Shown one piece after another: positions 33,488-42,451 of a DNA stretch of 64,000 nucleotides. Source of the DNA: Symbiobacterium thermophilum IAM 14863. Lineage in GTDB: Bacteria > Bacillota > Sulfobacillia > Symbiobacteriales > Symbiobacteriaceae. The notes below the pieces were generated by a model. That model searched no databases. It was given only the letters and a program-made list of their open reading frames with translations, and was not told where the DNA came from. Where the stretch lies: assembly GCF_000009905.1 (NCBI RefSeq), contig NC_006177.1, positions 558,001 through 622,000 of the forward strand, read 5' to 3'. The position numbers and the translations under genes were made by a program. The first letter of the stretch is position 1. Each line of letters opens with the position of its first letter.

Positions 33488-33590
33488 CCGGAGCCGGGGG
33501 GCACCGCGGCGCTTTCCGCAGGAGCAGCATACATAGACCTGGTGGGCGCGCCGACGGGCGGGCCCCTGGGGGCGGACAGGGGATGAGGCC

Positions 33591-34634
33591 GTGGAACTGG
33601 GTATCTACACCTTCGTGGAGACGACACCGGATCCCGTGACCGGCGCGCGCCTGAGCCCGGAGCAGCGGATCCGCGACCTGCTGGAGGAGATCGAGCTGGC
33701 CGACCAGGTGGGGCTGGACGTCTTCGGCATCGGCGAGCACCACCGCCCCGAGTACGTCTCCTCGGCCCCCGCGGTGATCCTGGCGGCCGCGGCGGCCCGC
33801 ACCAAGCGCATCCGGCTGACCAGCGCGGTCACCGTGCTCAGCTCCGACGACCCGGTGCGGGTCTTTCAGCAGTTTGCCACGCTGGACCTGATCTCAGGCG
33901 GGCGGGCCGAGATCATGGTGGGGCGCGGCTCCTTCATCGAGTCGTTCCCGCTCTTCGGCTGCGACCTGAACGACTACGACGCGCTCTTCGCCGAGAAGCT
34001 GGACCTGCTGCTGCGGCTGCGGGAGTCCGAGCACGTCACGTGGGAGGGCCGGTTCCGGCCTCCGCTAACGGGCCAGGGGGTCTATCCCCGGCCGGTGCAG
34101 CAGAAGATCCCCGTCTGGGTGGCGGTGGGGGGCACCCAGTACTCGGCCGCGCGGGCCGGCGCCCTGGGCCTGCCCATGGCCCTGGCGATCATCGGCGGGC
34201 TGCCGGAGCGGTTCAGGCCGCTGGCGGAGCTGCACCGGAAGGCGGCGGTGATGAACGGCCACGAGCCGCCCGCGCTCAGCATCAACTCCCACGGCTTCAT
34301 CGCCGACCGGTCGCAGGACGCGGCGGACCTGGCCTTCCCGGCGTTCAAGGCCGTGATGGACCAGCTGGGCCGTGAGCGGGGCTGGCCGCCGATGACCCGG
34401 GCGCAGTTCGAGGCGTCCCGCAGCCTGCGGGGGGCCGACTTCGTCGGCAGCCCTCAGGAGGTGGCGGAGAAGATTCTGTACCAGCACGAGCTCTTCGGGC
34501 ACCAGCGGTTCCTGCTGCAGCTGACGGTCGGGAGCCTGCCGCACGACAAGGTGCTGCGGGCGATCGAGCTGTTCGGCACGCAGGTCGCTCCCGTGGTGCG
34601 GAAGGCGGTTGCCCGGAAGCAGGGGAAAGCATAG
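33591..34634 (+). CDS. LLM class flavin-dependent oxidoreductase (luciferase-like)
   Basis: 347 residues in a single barrel typical of bacterial-luciferase-family monooxygenases. '[15 protein letters not shown]' at the N-terminus, '[20 protein letters not shown]', '[20 protein letters not shown]' and '[20 protein letters not shown]' are family motifs for FMN binding. The substrate is unknown. The GTG start at 33591 has a purine-rich GGGGATGAGG upstream. A terminator follows. Confidence 0.92.
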   Translation: MELGIYTFVETTPDPVTGARLSPEQRIRDLLEEIELADQVGLDVFGIGEHHRPEYVSSAPAVILAAAAARTKRIRLTSAVTVLSSDDPVRVFQQFATLDLISGGRAEIMVGRGSFIESFPLFGCDLNDYDALFAEKLDLLLRLRESEHVTWEGRFRPPLTGQGVYPRPVQQKIPVWVAVGGTQYSAARAGALGLPMALAIIGGLPERFRPLAELHRKAAVMNGHEPPALSINSHGFIADRSQDAADLAFPAFKAVMDQLGRERGWPPMTRAQFEASRSLRGADFVGSPQEVAEKILYQHELFGHQRFLLQLTVGSLPHDKVLRAIELFGTQVAPVVRKAVARKQGKA

Positions 34635-34646
34635 GCAATCAACGAC

Positions 34647-34676
34647 CGGGCCCTGCGGCGCCGTCCGCAGGGCCCG
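34647..34676. terminator. Terminator between convergent LLM and secreted-protein genes
   Basis: A 12-bp perfect stem CGGGCCCTGCGG / CCGCAGGGCCCG with a 6-nt loop. Confidence 0.8.
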
Positions 34677-34679
34677 TGG

Positions 34680-35210
34680 CTACTTGGGGCTGATGCGGTA
34701 CCAGATGCGCTTCAGGAACCCCCGGGCGTCGGGGGCGTCCACCTGGCGCACAATGGTCGGCCGGCTGCCCGTGCACCGCCACTGGTACACGGTGGCCCGG
34801 CCCGTCACGACGGCCGGGATCGAATCGGCCCCCGGGTTCGCGCGGCAGAACCGCCACATGGCGGCCCTCGGGATCCGGCGGGTGTCCGCCTTCTCCTGGC
34901 AGGGCAGGTTGGCGCCGACGAAGCAGGCGTACACGTGGCCGCCCATGCACCGCCAGAAGGTGGACCGGCGGAGCGGGTCCCGGGGCGCGTCCTCGGGCAG
35001 GCCCGCGGCCCGGATGAGCCCCTCGATCACCGCGTCGGGCACCGGCGGCCCCGTCCAGCGGTGGTCGGGCCGGTCGACCGTGCCCACCGCGGCGCAGTAG
35101 GCGAAGGGGTCGGCCTCCTGCGCCGCCGCAGGGCGGCCGGGCCGGACGAGCAGGAGGGGGATGAGGAGGAGAAGGGTGACGACGGTGCGCACCCGCGTGC
35201 TCTGATTCAT
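34680..35210 (-). CDS. Small secreted cysteine-containing protein, uncharacterised
   Basis: 176 residues from ATG 35210 (GGGAGGTGG upstream). The N-terminus 'VVTLLLLIPLLLVRPGRPAAAQ' is a signal peptide. The mature part has five cysteines in 'FAYCAAVGTVDRPDHRW', 'FWRCMGGHVYACFVGANLPC', 'FCRANPGA' and 'YQWRCTGSRP', probably forming disulfides. I recall similar uncharacterised exported proteins in other bacteria, but no function. The frame is open far upstream (to 35771), which overlaps the mutase gene and is a shadow. Confidence 0.8.
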   Translation of the reverse strand: MNQSTRVRTVVTLLLLIPLLLVRPGRPAAAQEADPFAYCAAVGTVDRPDHRWTGPPVPDAVIEGLIRAAGLPEDAPRDPLRRSTFWRCMGGHVYACFVGANLPCQEKADTRRIPRAAMWRFCRANPGADSIPAVVTGRATVYQWRCTGSRPTIVRQVDAPDARGFLKRIWYRISPK

Positions 35211-35275
35211 GACCAACCACCTCCCTTTCATTCTTCCCCCTGCGCCCGCGCGGTACGCGCGGCGCGGAGCACAGG

Positions 35276-35309
35276 GGCGCCCCGCCAGTCCCGGGACTGG
35301 CGGGGCGCC
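35276..35309 (-). terminator. 34-nt perfect palindrome downstream of the yhf-like operon
   Basis: GGCGCCCCGCCAGTCCC and its exact complement, with no loop. It lies 18 bp after the yhfW-like stop codon. The core CCCCGCCAGTC / GACTGGCGGGG is repeated in the hairpin at 45186-45225. Confidence 0.8.
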
Positions 35310-35326
35310 GCCGCGTGCAGAGACCA

Positions 35327-36547
35327 TCACTTTTCCGTCAGCAGGCCGAGGAAGCTGGTGCCGAACTCCGGCGCCGGGGCGCCCAGGTGCTCGCACACCG
35401 TGGCCGCCACGTCGGCCATGGTGTCCCGGACCCCGAGGGCGGCCGGGCGGAAGCCGGGGCCGAAGGCCAGAAGCGGCACCTGCTCCCGGGTGTGCAGGGA
35501 GTGGCCGATCAGCGGGTCGTTGCCGTGATCCGCCAGGATGATCAGCAGGTCCCCGGGGCGCAGGCGGTCCAGCAGCCGGGCGATGCCGCGGTCGGCCCGG
35601 GCCAGGACCTCCGCGTAGCGGACCGGGTCCTGCTCGTGGCCCATGAGGTCGGTCTCCTGCACCGTCGCGGCGATGTAGCCGCCGTCGGGCATCTGCTCCA
35701 GCTGCTCCAGCACCTGCTCCAGCACGGCTTCGGTGTCCACCACCGGGTCCCGCCAGCGGGCGGAGGGGCACTCCACCACGTCGGCCATCTTGCCGATCAT
35801 CGCCACGGGGAGCCCGGTGGACGCCACAAGTTCCGGCGCCTGGACGGCGGGATCGATGCCGTAGCCCAGGTGGCGCACCCGGTAGTGCTCGTTGTAGATG
35901 TGCAGCTCCGGCGTGACCACGCCGGTCTGACCGGCCGGGGTGATGCGCGTGTGGGCCAGGATGTCCTCCACGGTGATGCCGACGCCGCCCAGGGCGATCA
36001 CCCGGCTCACCTGCACCACCTGGCGGACCCGCCGGCCCACCTCCAGGATCCGCTCGAAGGGCACCGTGTCCAGCGGACCGGTCACGTTGTAGATGCGGCC
36101 GGGGTCGGTCTCCAGGTTGTCCCCCACCAGGATCTGCCCGTCCACCAGGAGGGCGGAGCCTCCCGGCAGGGCGTCCTCGACCCGGTGTCCGGCCTGCTCC
36201 AGGTGGGCCCGGACCTGGCCGGCCACCGTGGAGAACAGGGAGATCACGGGCCGGAGGGGCCGGTTTCCCTGGATCTCGTTGTGGCCGGCAAAGGTGTCAG
36301 CGCCCCAGTGGGCCAGGTTGCAGCGGCCCCACGCGGCCAGCGGCGGGCCCGCCGGCTCCAGCCCCGCCTCGGGGGCGATGTGGGGCAGCCCCAGCCGCAC
36401 CAGGCTGGGAATCCGCAGGGCGCCCTGGGACCTGACCAGGCTGGCCAGGGTGTGGGCGCCCGCGTCCCGGGGCTGCACCTGCTCCACGTCCGCCATGGCC
36501 CCGACGCCGAAGCCGTCAAGCACCAGTACAATCGCTCGCTTTGCCAT
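35327..36547 (-). CDS. yhfW: YhfW-like phosphopentomutase-family enzyme
   Basis: About 406 residues from ATG 36547. A member of the alkaline-phosphatase superfamily related to DeoB phosphopentomutase. Metal and catalytic residues: 'VLVLDGFGVGAM' (Asp), 'GADTFAGHNEIQG' (the Thr that is phosphorylated in DeoB), 'QETDLMGHEQDP', 'ILADHGNDPLIGHSLHTREQ'. It likely moves or removes a phosphate on a sugar-like substrate; the true substrate is unknown. It is the last gene of the yhf-like operon, 18 bp after the yhfX-like gene. Confidence 0.88.
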   Translation of the reverse strand: MAKRAIVLVLDGFGVGAMADVEQVQPRDAGAHTLASLVRSQGALRIPSLVRLGLPHIAPEAGLEPAGPPLAAWGRCNLAHWGADTFAGHNEIQGNRPLRPVISLFSTVAGQVRAHLEQAGHRVEDALPGGSALLVDGQILVGDNLETDPGRIYNVTGPLDTVPFERILEVGRRVRQVVQVSRVIALGGVGITVEDILAHTRITPAGQTGVVTPELHIYNEHYRVRHLGYGIDPAVQAPELVASTGLPVAMIGKMADVVECPSARWRDPVVDTEAVLEQVLEQLEQMPDGGYIAATVQETDLMGHEQDPVRYAEVLARADRGIARLLDRLRPGDLLIILADHGNDPLIGHSLHTREQVPLLAFGPGFRPAALGVRDTMADVAATVCEHLGAPAPEFGTSFLGLLTEK

Positions 36548-36565
36548 ACCGACACCTCGTTTCAT

Positions 36566-37717
36566 CTAGATCGTGAGGTCGAGAGGTCGGTTCGCCCGGT
36601 CGTACAGGCCGGCGAGCCGCGGGGCGCCCTGCTGGACACCCTCCACCAGGGCGAGGTTGGCCCGGGCGGTGAACGCCTGCGTGCGGAACGCGGCGACGAC
36701 GGGCTCTCCCTCCCGGGCCAGGGGATCGTCCAGCGTCAGGTAGTAATCGATGTTCTCGGCGGCGGGGCGGTGCAGGGGGGCCCGGCGCAGGGCAGTCCCC
36801 ACCAGCGCGTTCTGCATGTGGCCCCGCGGGTAGCTGCCGCCGCCGTAGACGTAGGCCCGGCCGCCGTAGGTGTGCGAGACCTCGGTGAGGTAGACCATGG
36901 CCGGGAGCTCCGGCTGGTCGGAGACGGCGTGCAGCGGGGTGGTGCCGGTGATGGCGTGGCCCGGCTCGCCGTGGGTCGCCCCTGCCTGCCGCAGGAGCGC
37001 CAGCGTGGCGGCGCAGGTGAGGGAGGGGGCGTTCACCTGGGCGATCTCCATCCCCAGCTCGTCCCGCAGCAAGGCGGCGGCCCGGGTCACTGCCTCCAGG
37101 TTGGGGGTGGCAACGGGCCGGCCGTCCTCCGCCACCAGGCAGGGGAAGGCGGTGACCCCCGCCACCCGCACCCCGGGCAACCGGCTGATCGCCAGGGCCA
37201 CCGCGGGCAGCTCCCCGAGGGGGATTCCCCCTTCCTGGCCAGGGTACAGGCAGCCGGAGGCCACCCGGAGCAGCACATCCTGCCGGAGCCCCAGCCCGAC
37301 AGCCGCATCGCTCACCGCCCTGGCCTGGGCGAGGCCGAAAACCGTCATCACCTCCGGCCGCCAGGAGAGCACCTGCGGCAGGAAAGCCCGGGGGATCTGA
37401 ACCAGGTGGCCCACGTGGCCGAGCGCGACGCCCGCCTCGCGGAACGCCCTTGCGTCGTCGATGTCCACCGCCACGCCCCGGGGAATCCCGGCCTCGGCCA
37501 CCGCGGCGATCACCTGCGGGTTGCGGTTGAGCTGCTTGGACATGAAGTAGAGCTGAATCCCTTCCCGCCGGGCCGCTTCGGCCAGCGTGCGGGCGTTGTT
37601 CCGAATGGCATCCAGATCGAGTACATAGGTGTTGGGCGGCAGCCGCCCCTCGGCGTGGAAACGCAGGGCCGCGTCGATCAGCCGGGGGTTGCGGCGCGCG
37701 GTGACCTCGAGGAACAT
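36566..37717 (-). CDS. yhfX: YhfX-like PLP enzyme (alanine racemase fold, type III)
   Basis: 383 residues. N-terminal alanine-racemase-like barrel: 'TYVLDLDAIRNNARTLAEAA' then 'QLYFMSKQLNRNPQVIAAVA', where the Lys in 'MSKQ' should bind pyridoxal phosphate. 'GEPGHAITGTTPLHA' and 'TYGGRAYVYGGGSYPRG' are typical of YhfX. In fold-type III enzymes the reaction may be racemisation, decarboxylation or lyase chemistry on an amino acid. AGAGGAG precedes the ATG. Confidence 0.9.
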   Translation of the reverse strand: MFLEVTARRNPRLIDAALRFHAEGRLPPNTYVLDLDAIRNNARTLAEAARREGIQLYFMSKQLNRNPQVIAAVAEAGIPRGVAVDIDDARAFREAGVALGHVGHLVQIPRAFLPQVLSWRPEVMTVFGLAQARAVSDAAVGLGLRQDVLLRVASGCLYPGQEGGIPLGELPAVALAISRLPGVRVAGVTAFPCLVAEDGRPVATPNLEAVTRAAALLRDELGMEIAQVNAPSLTCAATLALLRQAGATHGEPGHAITGTTPLHAVSDQPELPAMVYLTEVSHTYGGRAYVYGGGSYPRGHMQNALVGTALRRAPLHRPAAENIDYYLTLDDPLAREGEPVVAAFRTQAFTARANLALVEGVQQGAPRLAGLYDRANRPLDLTI

Positions 37718-37743
37718 CGACTTCTCTCCTCTCGGGCCGAACC

Positions 37744-38658
37744 TCAGGCGACGGTCAGGATCCGCCGCGGGTTCAGCACCAGCATCTGTTCCAGCTCGGC
37801 CTCGCTGACGCCGGCGGCCCGGAGCGCGGGCACCAGCCGGTCGAAGAGGTAGCTGTAGCCGTACCCCCCGTTGGCCTTCAGGTGGGAGCGCCGGGTCACG
37901 TCCATGGAGAGGACCACCCGGTCGGCCAGGCCCCTCTCCAGCATGCCGGTGATCAGGCGGACCCGGACGGCGTCCGGCATGTAACTCTCCTTGCCGGCGG
38001 TGTCATAAGCCACCGTGGCGCCCCGCCGGGCCAGGGCGACGTGGGTCTCCAGGTCGTCGGTCAGGTCCTGGTGGCCGATCACCACCCGGGCCGGGTCGAC
38101 CCCCAGGGACTCCAACAGGTCCAGCTGCTCCAGCCCCATGGTCCCCAGGGTGCAGTGGGTGGAGATGGGCAGGCCGGTCCACTTGTGCACCAGGGCCACG
38201 GCCCGGAAGACCTTGGCCTCGTCCGGCCGGATCTCGCCCTTCGAGGTGCCGATCTCGGCCAGGATCCCCGGCTTGACGTCGGTGCCGTCCATCCCCTCCT
38301 GGATGTCCCGCATCAGCAGTTCCGCGAGCTCCTCCGCGGAGCGTTCGGCCACGTAGGGCGGGTGGTAGGCCTGCTGGTAGAAGCCGGTGGCGGCCACGAC
38401 CTGCAGCCCGGTCCGGCGGGCGACCTCCCGGAGCAGTTCCGGCCGGCGCCCCATGCCGTGGCAGGTGACCTCCACCAGCGCCCGGCCACCGGCCCGCTGC
38501 AGGTGCGCCACCTCCTCACAGGCCAGGTCCAGGTCGTCCAGCACGGTGTCCGGATCCTTCTTCCGCCCGGAGAGGTCGATGAACAGGTGCTCGTGCATCA
38601 GCGTGGGACCGAGTTCCTTCGGGTCCAGGGGGCCGAGAACGGTCATGATATGGGCCAT
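37744..38658 (-). CDS. php: Phosphotriesterase homology protein (Php-like amidohydrolase)
   Basis: 304 residues, TIM-barrel amidohydrolase. Metal ligands: H-x-H in 'LMHEHLFIDLSG', the bridging acidic position in 'ILAEIGTSKGEIRP' (Glu, as in E. coli Php, instead of the carbamylated Lys of true phosphotriesterase), His in 'PISTHCTLG' and 'VVIGHQDLTDD', and Asp in 'VLSMDVTRRSH'. Relatives hydrolyse lactones or phosphorylated sugar lactones, so a lactonase or amidohydrolase step in the island is plausible. GGGGAGG precedes the ATG. Confidence 0.93.
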   Translation of the reverse strand: MAHIMTVLGPLDPKELGPTLMHEHLFIDLSGRKKDPDTVLDDLDLACEEVAHLQRAGGRALVEVTCHGMGRRPELLREVARRTGLQVVAATGFYQQAYHPPYVAERSAEELAELLMRDIQEGMDGTDVKPGILAEIGTSKGEIRPDEAKVFRAVALVHKWTGLPISTHCTLGTMGLEQLDLLESLGVDPARVVIGHQDLTDDLETHVALARRGATVAYDTAGKESYMPDAVRVRLITGMLERGLADRVVLSMDVTRRSHLKANGGYGYSYLFDRLVPALRAAGVSEAELEQMLVLNPRRILTVA

Positions 38659-38690
38659 GCGGCAAACCTCCCCGGTGTTGGTGTTCGCGG

Positions 38691-39740
38691 TCAGGGAAGC
38701 TGAAAGAAGTAACGCTCAAAGAGCGGGGGCATTCGCAGGGATGGGGCCAGCAGGTCCGCCGCGGCCAGGGCGCGGGCGGCGCCCACGGGGCCGGGCGGGC
38801 CGGCCAGGATCAGGCCCGAGGAAAGGCGGGGAACCGGCAGGGCAATGCCCGTGCAGCCCACGAGGTTCAGTGCCCGCAACAGGTACTTGCCGCCCCGCGC
38901 CTGCAGCGCAGCGCCGGGCGGGCCCAGCGAGCCCACCACGGAATCCCCCAGGCCGAACAGGTCCACGGGCCCTTCCAGCGTGACGGCCAGGTCGGCCGTG
39001 GCCCAGATCTCCCGCAGCAGGGCCATGGCGCGCTCCCTCGCCGCAATGCCCGTCATGTCCACGGCGACCGGTTCCGCCCCGGCCGCCCAGAGGGGACGGA
39101 GGTAAGGTTCCAGTTCCGCCGCCATGTCCGCCCCGTCGGGCAGGGTCACGGAGCCCGGGCGGGGCAACGCAACCCGCAGTCCCGCGAGCGATGCCGCAGG
39201 CGGCTCCGCGGCACCGGAGGCCCGCAGCAGGGCGCGGAAGCCCGTGCGGGCGGTGGGCCAGTCCCGGGCGATGACGCCCAGGGCGGGCCGAAACGCAAAG
39301 CCGTCCGTGGAGACGCGTTCCACCGGACAGGTGAGGCCGAGGCCGGAACCGATGATGCCGGCCAGGCCGGTGGCGGCGGCAGGGCCCAGCACCGAGCCTC
39401 CGCCGTCGGTACCCACACACAGGTCGATGATGCCGAGCAGGATGTTGACCGGGCCGCCGCTGGTGGACCCGGTCATGGGCCTGCCGGTGAGCGGGTTGAG
39501 CAGGCCGGTGTCGACCGCCCTCCCGCCCGGCGCCGCCCGGTCCACCGTCAGCCACGCCAGGCCGGGTTCGGCGGCCAGCCGCCGGCGCAGCTCATCGCCG
39601 ATGGCGGGGGTGTCCTTGATGCCGAGGCGGAGAACCTCATTCCCCGGATCGGTCGCATCCGCGCCGGGCGCCAGCGCGGCGACGGAGCGCCCCAGATTGG
39701 CGCGGGCGGCCGCCAGCGACCGGCGCCACCGGGTGATCAC
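38691..39740 (-). CDS. Amidase-signature-family protein, extra gene in the yhf-like island
   Basis: About 349 residues from GTG 39740, overlapping the yhfY-like stop (GTGA). It resembles the Ser-Ser-Lys amidase family: Lys in 'LGIKDTPAI', then 'GSTSGGPVNILL' and 'CVGTDGGGSVLGPAAATGL', which place the nucleophile-type Ser. The first Ser of the usual GGSSGG is Thr here and the protein is shorter than most amidases (~450), so activity should be tested. I do not recall this gene in the E. coli yhf operon. It suggests hydrolysis of an amide in the pathway. Confidence 0.75.
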   Translation of the reverse strand: MITRWRRSLAAARANLGRSVAALAPGADATDPGNEVLRLGIKDTPAIGDELRRRLAAEPGLAWLTVDRAAPGGRAVDTGLLNPLTGRPMTGSTSGGPVNILLGIIDLCVGTDGGGSVLGPAAATGLAGIIGSGLGLTCPVERVSTDGFAFRPALGVIARDWPTARTGFRALLRASGAAEPPAASLAGLRVALPRPGSVTLPDGADMAAELEPYLRPLWAAGAEPVAVDMTGIAARERAMALLREIWATADLAVTLEGPVDLFGLGDSVVGSLGPPGAALQARGGKYLLRALNLVGCTGIALPVPRLSSGLILAGPPGPVGAARALAAADLLAPSLRMPPLFERYFFQLP

Positions 39741-40114
39741 AGCCCATCCGGCCGGACCAGCGTGATCAGGTGCGCGGTGAGGTAGCCGACCTCGGCCTCC
39801 GGCACCCTGGCGCCCAGCCGGCGCCCGGCCTCCCCGGCCACGACCTCGTTGACGAACGCCCACTCCTCGGGGTAGGCCTTCACCTCGGCCAGCCCTTCCG
39901 ACACCATCTCATCGATGGCCTGGCCCGAGCGCAACCGCTCCAGGGCCACCGCCAGGTGGGTGGTGAACATGGCGCCGTTCTCCTCGGTCACGGTCATGTC
40001 GTAACGCTCTTCCACCCGCTTCAGGATCCATCGGGTCAGTTCCGCAACCTCCGGGCTGATCTGCCCGCTCTCCTGCAGCAGACGGAGCCGCATTTCCAAC
40101 GACAACGGACTCAC
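39737..40114 (-). CDS. yhfY: YhfY-like PRD-domain protein
   Basis: 125 residues matching one PRD-type regulatory domain: 'LTRWILKRVEERYDMTVTEE', 'GAMFTTHLAVALERLRSG' and 'EVGYLTAHLITLV', with conserved His residues. It has no DNA-binding part of its own and presumably works with the YhfZ-like regulator just upstream. The frame opens at GTG 40114; TTG 40105 is better spaced from AGGGAG. Confidence 0.85.
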   Translation of the reverse strand: MSPLSLEMRLRLLQESGQISPEVAELTRWILKRVEERYDMTVTEENGAMFTTHLAVALERLRSGQAIDEMVSEGLAEVKAYPEEWAFVNEVVAGEAGRRLGARVPEAEVGYLTAHLITLVRPDGL

Positions 40115-40144
40115 TCCCTGGTCTTCCGGCCTGCAGGCCGCTAG

Positions 40145-41080
40145 CTAGTATGAGGGTATTCGCTTGCCCTCCAGCACCTCGTCCTGGACGCGGCGCACGA
40201 GGGCGGGGTCGATGATCTCCGGCAGGAGCCGCTCCAGATCGGGCCGGTTGGCGTCGATCACCAGGACGGCCTCCGACGAGGACTCGGCGATCCGGCGGGC
40301 CTCCGGGCTCTGCAGCGGCCGGGAGTAGATCTCCATCGTGCCCGAGGAAAGCTCGTCGAGGTTCCAGATGGCGGCGTCGATCTGCCCCTCCCGGAGCCGC
40401 TGGAGCAGGTGGGAGTAGGGGATCTCCACCAACTCCACCTGCCTGCCCCGGCACTCCGCGGCGGTCAGCCACGCCTGGTCCAGGGTCTGCGGGTCGATGC
40501 CCACCCGCATCCCGTCGGTGATGCCCGTGTACTCGGGGCGGGCCAGCAGGATGCCGTGCTGGGAGACGAAGGTCTGCGGCCCCAGCCCCATGACGATGAC
40601 GACGCCGCCCTCCGCCACCGCCAACTCGGCCGACAGGCGGGAGAGCACCGCGAAGTCGGCCTGCCCGCGGTGCAGGGCGGCGATCCGGTTGCGGGCGCCC
40701 CGCATGTAGCCGATGCTGAAGGGCAGGTCGCTCTGCCGCACCGCCTCGTACAGGCCGGAAGCCAGCCCTTCGTAGCGCCGGGTGTAGGGAAGGGGCATGA
40801 GCCCCAGCAGCGAGGCGAGGCCCGCGATCTCCCGGAGCTTGCGGTAGTCAGCCTGGACCAGGAACGTGCCCTTGTGGCCCCGGGCCTCCACCTGCACCGC
40901 GCCGGCCTCGATGAGCGAGCGCAGGGCGTTCTGCACCGTGCCGTTGCCCGTCTCACACCGCCGGGCGTAGTCCTGCACGCGCGGGATGCGGTCTCCGGGC
41001 CGCAGCGCCAGCAGATCGGCGGCGATCTGCATGGCGACCCGGCCGTACTTTCGGTACAGGTCCGACTGCCACCGGTTCAT
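40145..41080 (-). CDS. yhfZ: YhfZ-like GntR-type regulator with substrate-binding-like domain
   Basis: 311 residues. An N-terminal winged helix (~1-75: 'IPRVQDYARRCETGNGTVQNALRSL') is followed by a periplasmic-binding-protein-like effector domain ('RIAALHRGQADFAVLSRLSA', 'VGIDPQTLDQAWLTAAECRG'). It likely binds the island's operator and senses its substrate. ATG 41080 has GGGGGGAG upstream. It lies after a G+C hairpin that separates it from yhfU-S-T. Confidence 0.9.
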   Translation of the reverse strand: MNRWQSDLYRKYGRVAMQIAADLLALRPGDRIPRVQDYARRCETGNGTVQNALRSLIEAGAVQVEARGHKGTFLVQADYRKLREIAGLASLLGLMPLPYTRRYEGLASGLYEAVRQSDLPFSIGYMRGARNRIAALHRGQADFAVLSRLSAELAVAEGGVVIVMGLGPQTFVSQHGILLARPEYTGITDGMRVGIDPQTLDQAWLTAAECRGRQVELVEIPYSHLLQRLREGQIDAAIWNLDELSSGTMEIYSRPLQSPEARRIAESSSEAVLVIDANRPDLERLLPEIIDPALVRRVQDEVLEGKRIPSY

Positions 41081-41099
41081 GCACAGCTCCCCCCTCAGT

Positions 41100-41130
41100 G
41101 AGGGGGCGGGGGTTGAGCCCCGCCCCCCTC
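41100..41130 (-). terminator. Hairpin inside the yhf-like operon
   Basis: GAGGGGGCGGGG and GCCCCGCCCCCCTC pair with one bulge around GTTGA, between the yhfT stop and the yhfZ start. It lacks a T-run on the minus strand, so partial termination or mRNA stabilisation is more likely than a complete stop. Confidence 0.5.
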
Positions 41131-41164
41131 ATTGTGGCATACGGCGCACCCCTGCGCGAGCCGG

Positions 41165-42436
41165 TTAGGAGAAGAGGGTGAGCACCTTCAGGATGTTGAC
41201 CAGGATGCCGGTGAGGATCGCGGCCACAGGGCCGATGGCCAGCCGGTTCACCGGCAGCCCGGCCGCCTCGTTCAGCACGACGATCGCCGCGACGATGAAG
41301 TAACCCAGGCCCGGGGCCATGGCGTTGCCGGCGATCATGCCGCCCACCAGCAGCGCGATCTCCAGCACCTTGGTCATGGCGGTACGGATGTGCTCGCCGG
41401 CGGCCCGGACGCCCGGGAACCGGTCCAGGAACCGGGCGATGACGTCGAGGAGCATGACCTCCAGGAAGACGATGACGGCGCCGAGGATGGCGGCCACGAT
41501 CCAGTGCGGGGAGAAGAAGCCCGCCGCGAAGACGAAGGTCATGCCGACGGGGCCGTAGACGCCGGTCGCAACGGCGGTGGTGGCGACCAGGGGCACGAAG
41601 CCGATGCCGCGGGCCAGGGCCGCGATGCCGGCGTCGACGATGTTCCCCTCGGCGGCCAGGCCCAGGCTGATCGGGTCGCCGGCCACCACGCCCAGGTTGG
41701 CGGCGGCGGCCACCAGGGCGCCCATGATCGAGAGCACCAGGACGTTCTTCTTGATCCGCTGCACCCGGTCGGAGAAGACGGCCGCGAGGCTGGCGTCAGC
41801 GGTGACCTCGGCCTTCTCACGGGCCGCAAACACCAGCAGCAGGATCATACCGATGACCAGGGCCGTGCCTTCCGCGTTCAGGTTGATGCTCGCGGTGCCG
41901 AACTGGATGGGATTGACACGCACCACGATCTGCCGGGCCAGCATCTGCAGGGCGAAGGTGATCGCACCCTTCTTCCAGCCGTGGTGCAGGGCCACCGCGA
42001 GGGCGGGGAAGACCGCGAAGGCGGCGGTGATCGGGGAGCTGACCTGGCCCAGGGCGTCCAGGAAGTTCACGGGCAGCAGTGCGAAGAGGTCGACCAGCGC
42101 CTGCAGGCCGATGGTCAGGAGCACGCCCCAGGCGGCGCCCAGGCCGGCTGCCAGCCACTTGTTGGGGGACGAGGTGCCGATGATGTCGGTGGCGAGGAAC
42201 ACGCTGTGGATCAGGATGATCTGGCTGGTGAGGGAGAAGGGAATGCCAAAACCGATGACCAGGCCGAAGCAGAGCGCGAAGGAGGTGAGCGCCAGTTCAC
42301 GGCGGTTCATCCGCCCTTCGAGGAACTCGGGCAGCAGCGGACGCAGGCCGTCGTTGAAGACGGCGATTCCCTGCTGAGCCAGGAAGGCGGCCAGGCCGCC
42401 CATGAGAGCCGCGACCACAAGCTGGAGCGTCTCCAC
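41165..42436 (-). CDS. yhfT: YhfT-like membrane transporter
   Basis: 423 residues with roughly ten or more hydrophobic helices. The N-terminus is 'METLQLVVAALMGGLAAFLA' from GTG 42436 with AAAGGAGAG upstream. 'FNDGLRPLLPEFLEGRMNRREL' and 'GTSSPNKWLAAGLGAAWG' are characteristic of the YhfT family. Probably imports the substrate of the island; specificity is unknown. Confidence 0.9.
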   Translation of the reverse strand: METLQLVVAALMGGLAAFLAQQGIAVFNDGLRPLLPEFLEGRMNRRELALTSFALCFGLVIGFGIPFSLTSQIILIHSVFLATDIIGTSSPNKWLAAGLGAAWGVLLTIGLQALVDLFALLPVNFLDALGQVSSPITAAFAVFPALAVALHHGWKKGAITFALQMLARQIVVRVNPIQFGTASINLNAEGTALVIGMILLLVFAAREKAEVTADASLAAVFSDRVQRIKKNVLVLSIMGALVAAAANLGVVAGDPISLGLAAEGNIVDAGIAALARGIGFVPLVATTAVATGVYGPVGMTFVFAAGFFSPHWIVAAILGAVIVFLEVMLLDVIARFLDRFPGVRAAGEHIRTAMTKVLEIALLVGGMIAGNAMAPGLGYFIVAAIVVLNEAAGLPVNRLAIGPVAAILTGILVNILKVLTLFS

Positions 42437-42451
42437 GCGACATCTCTCCTT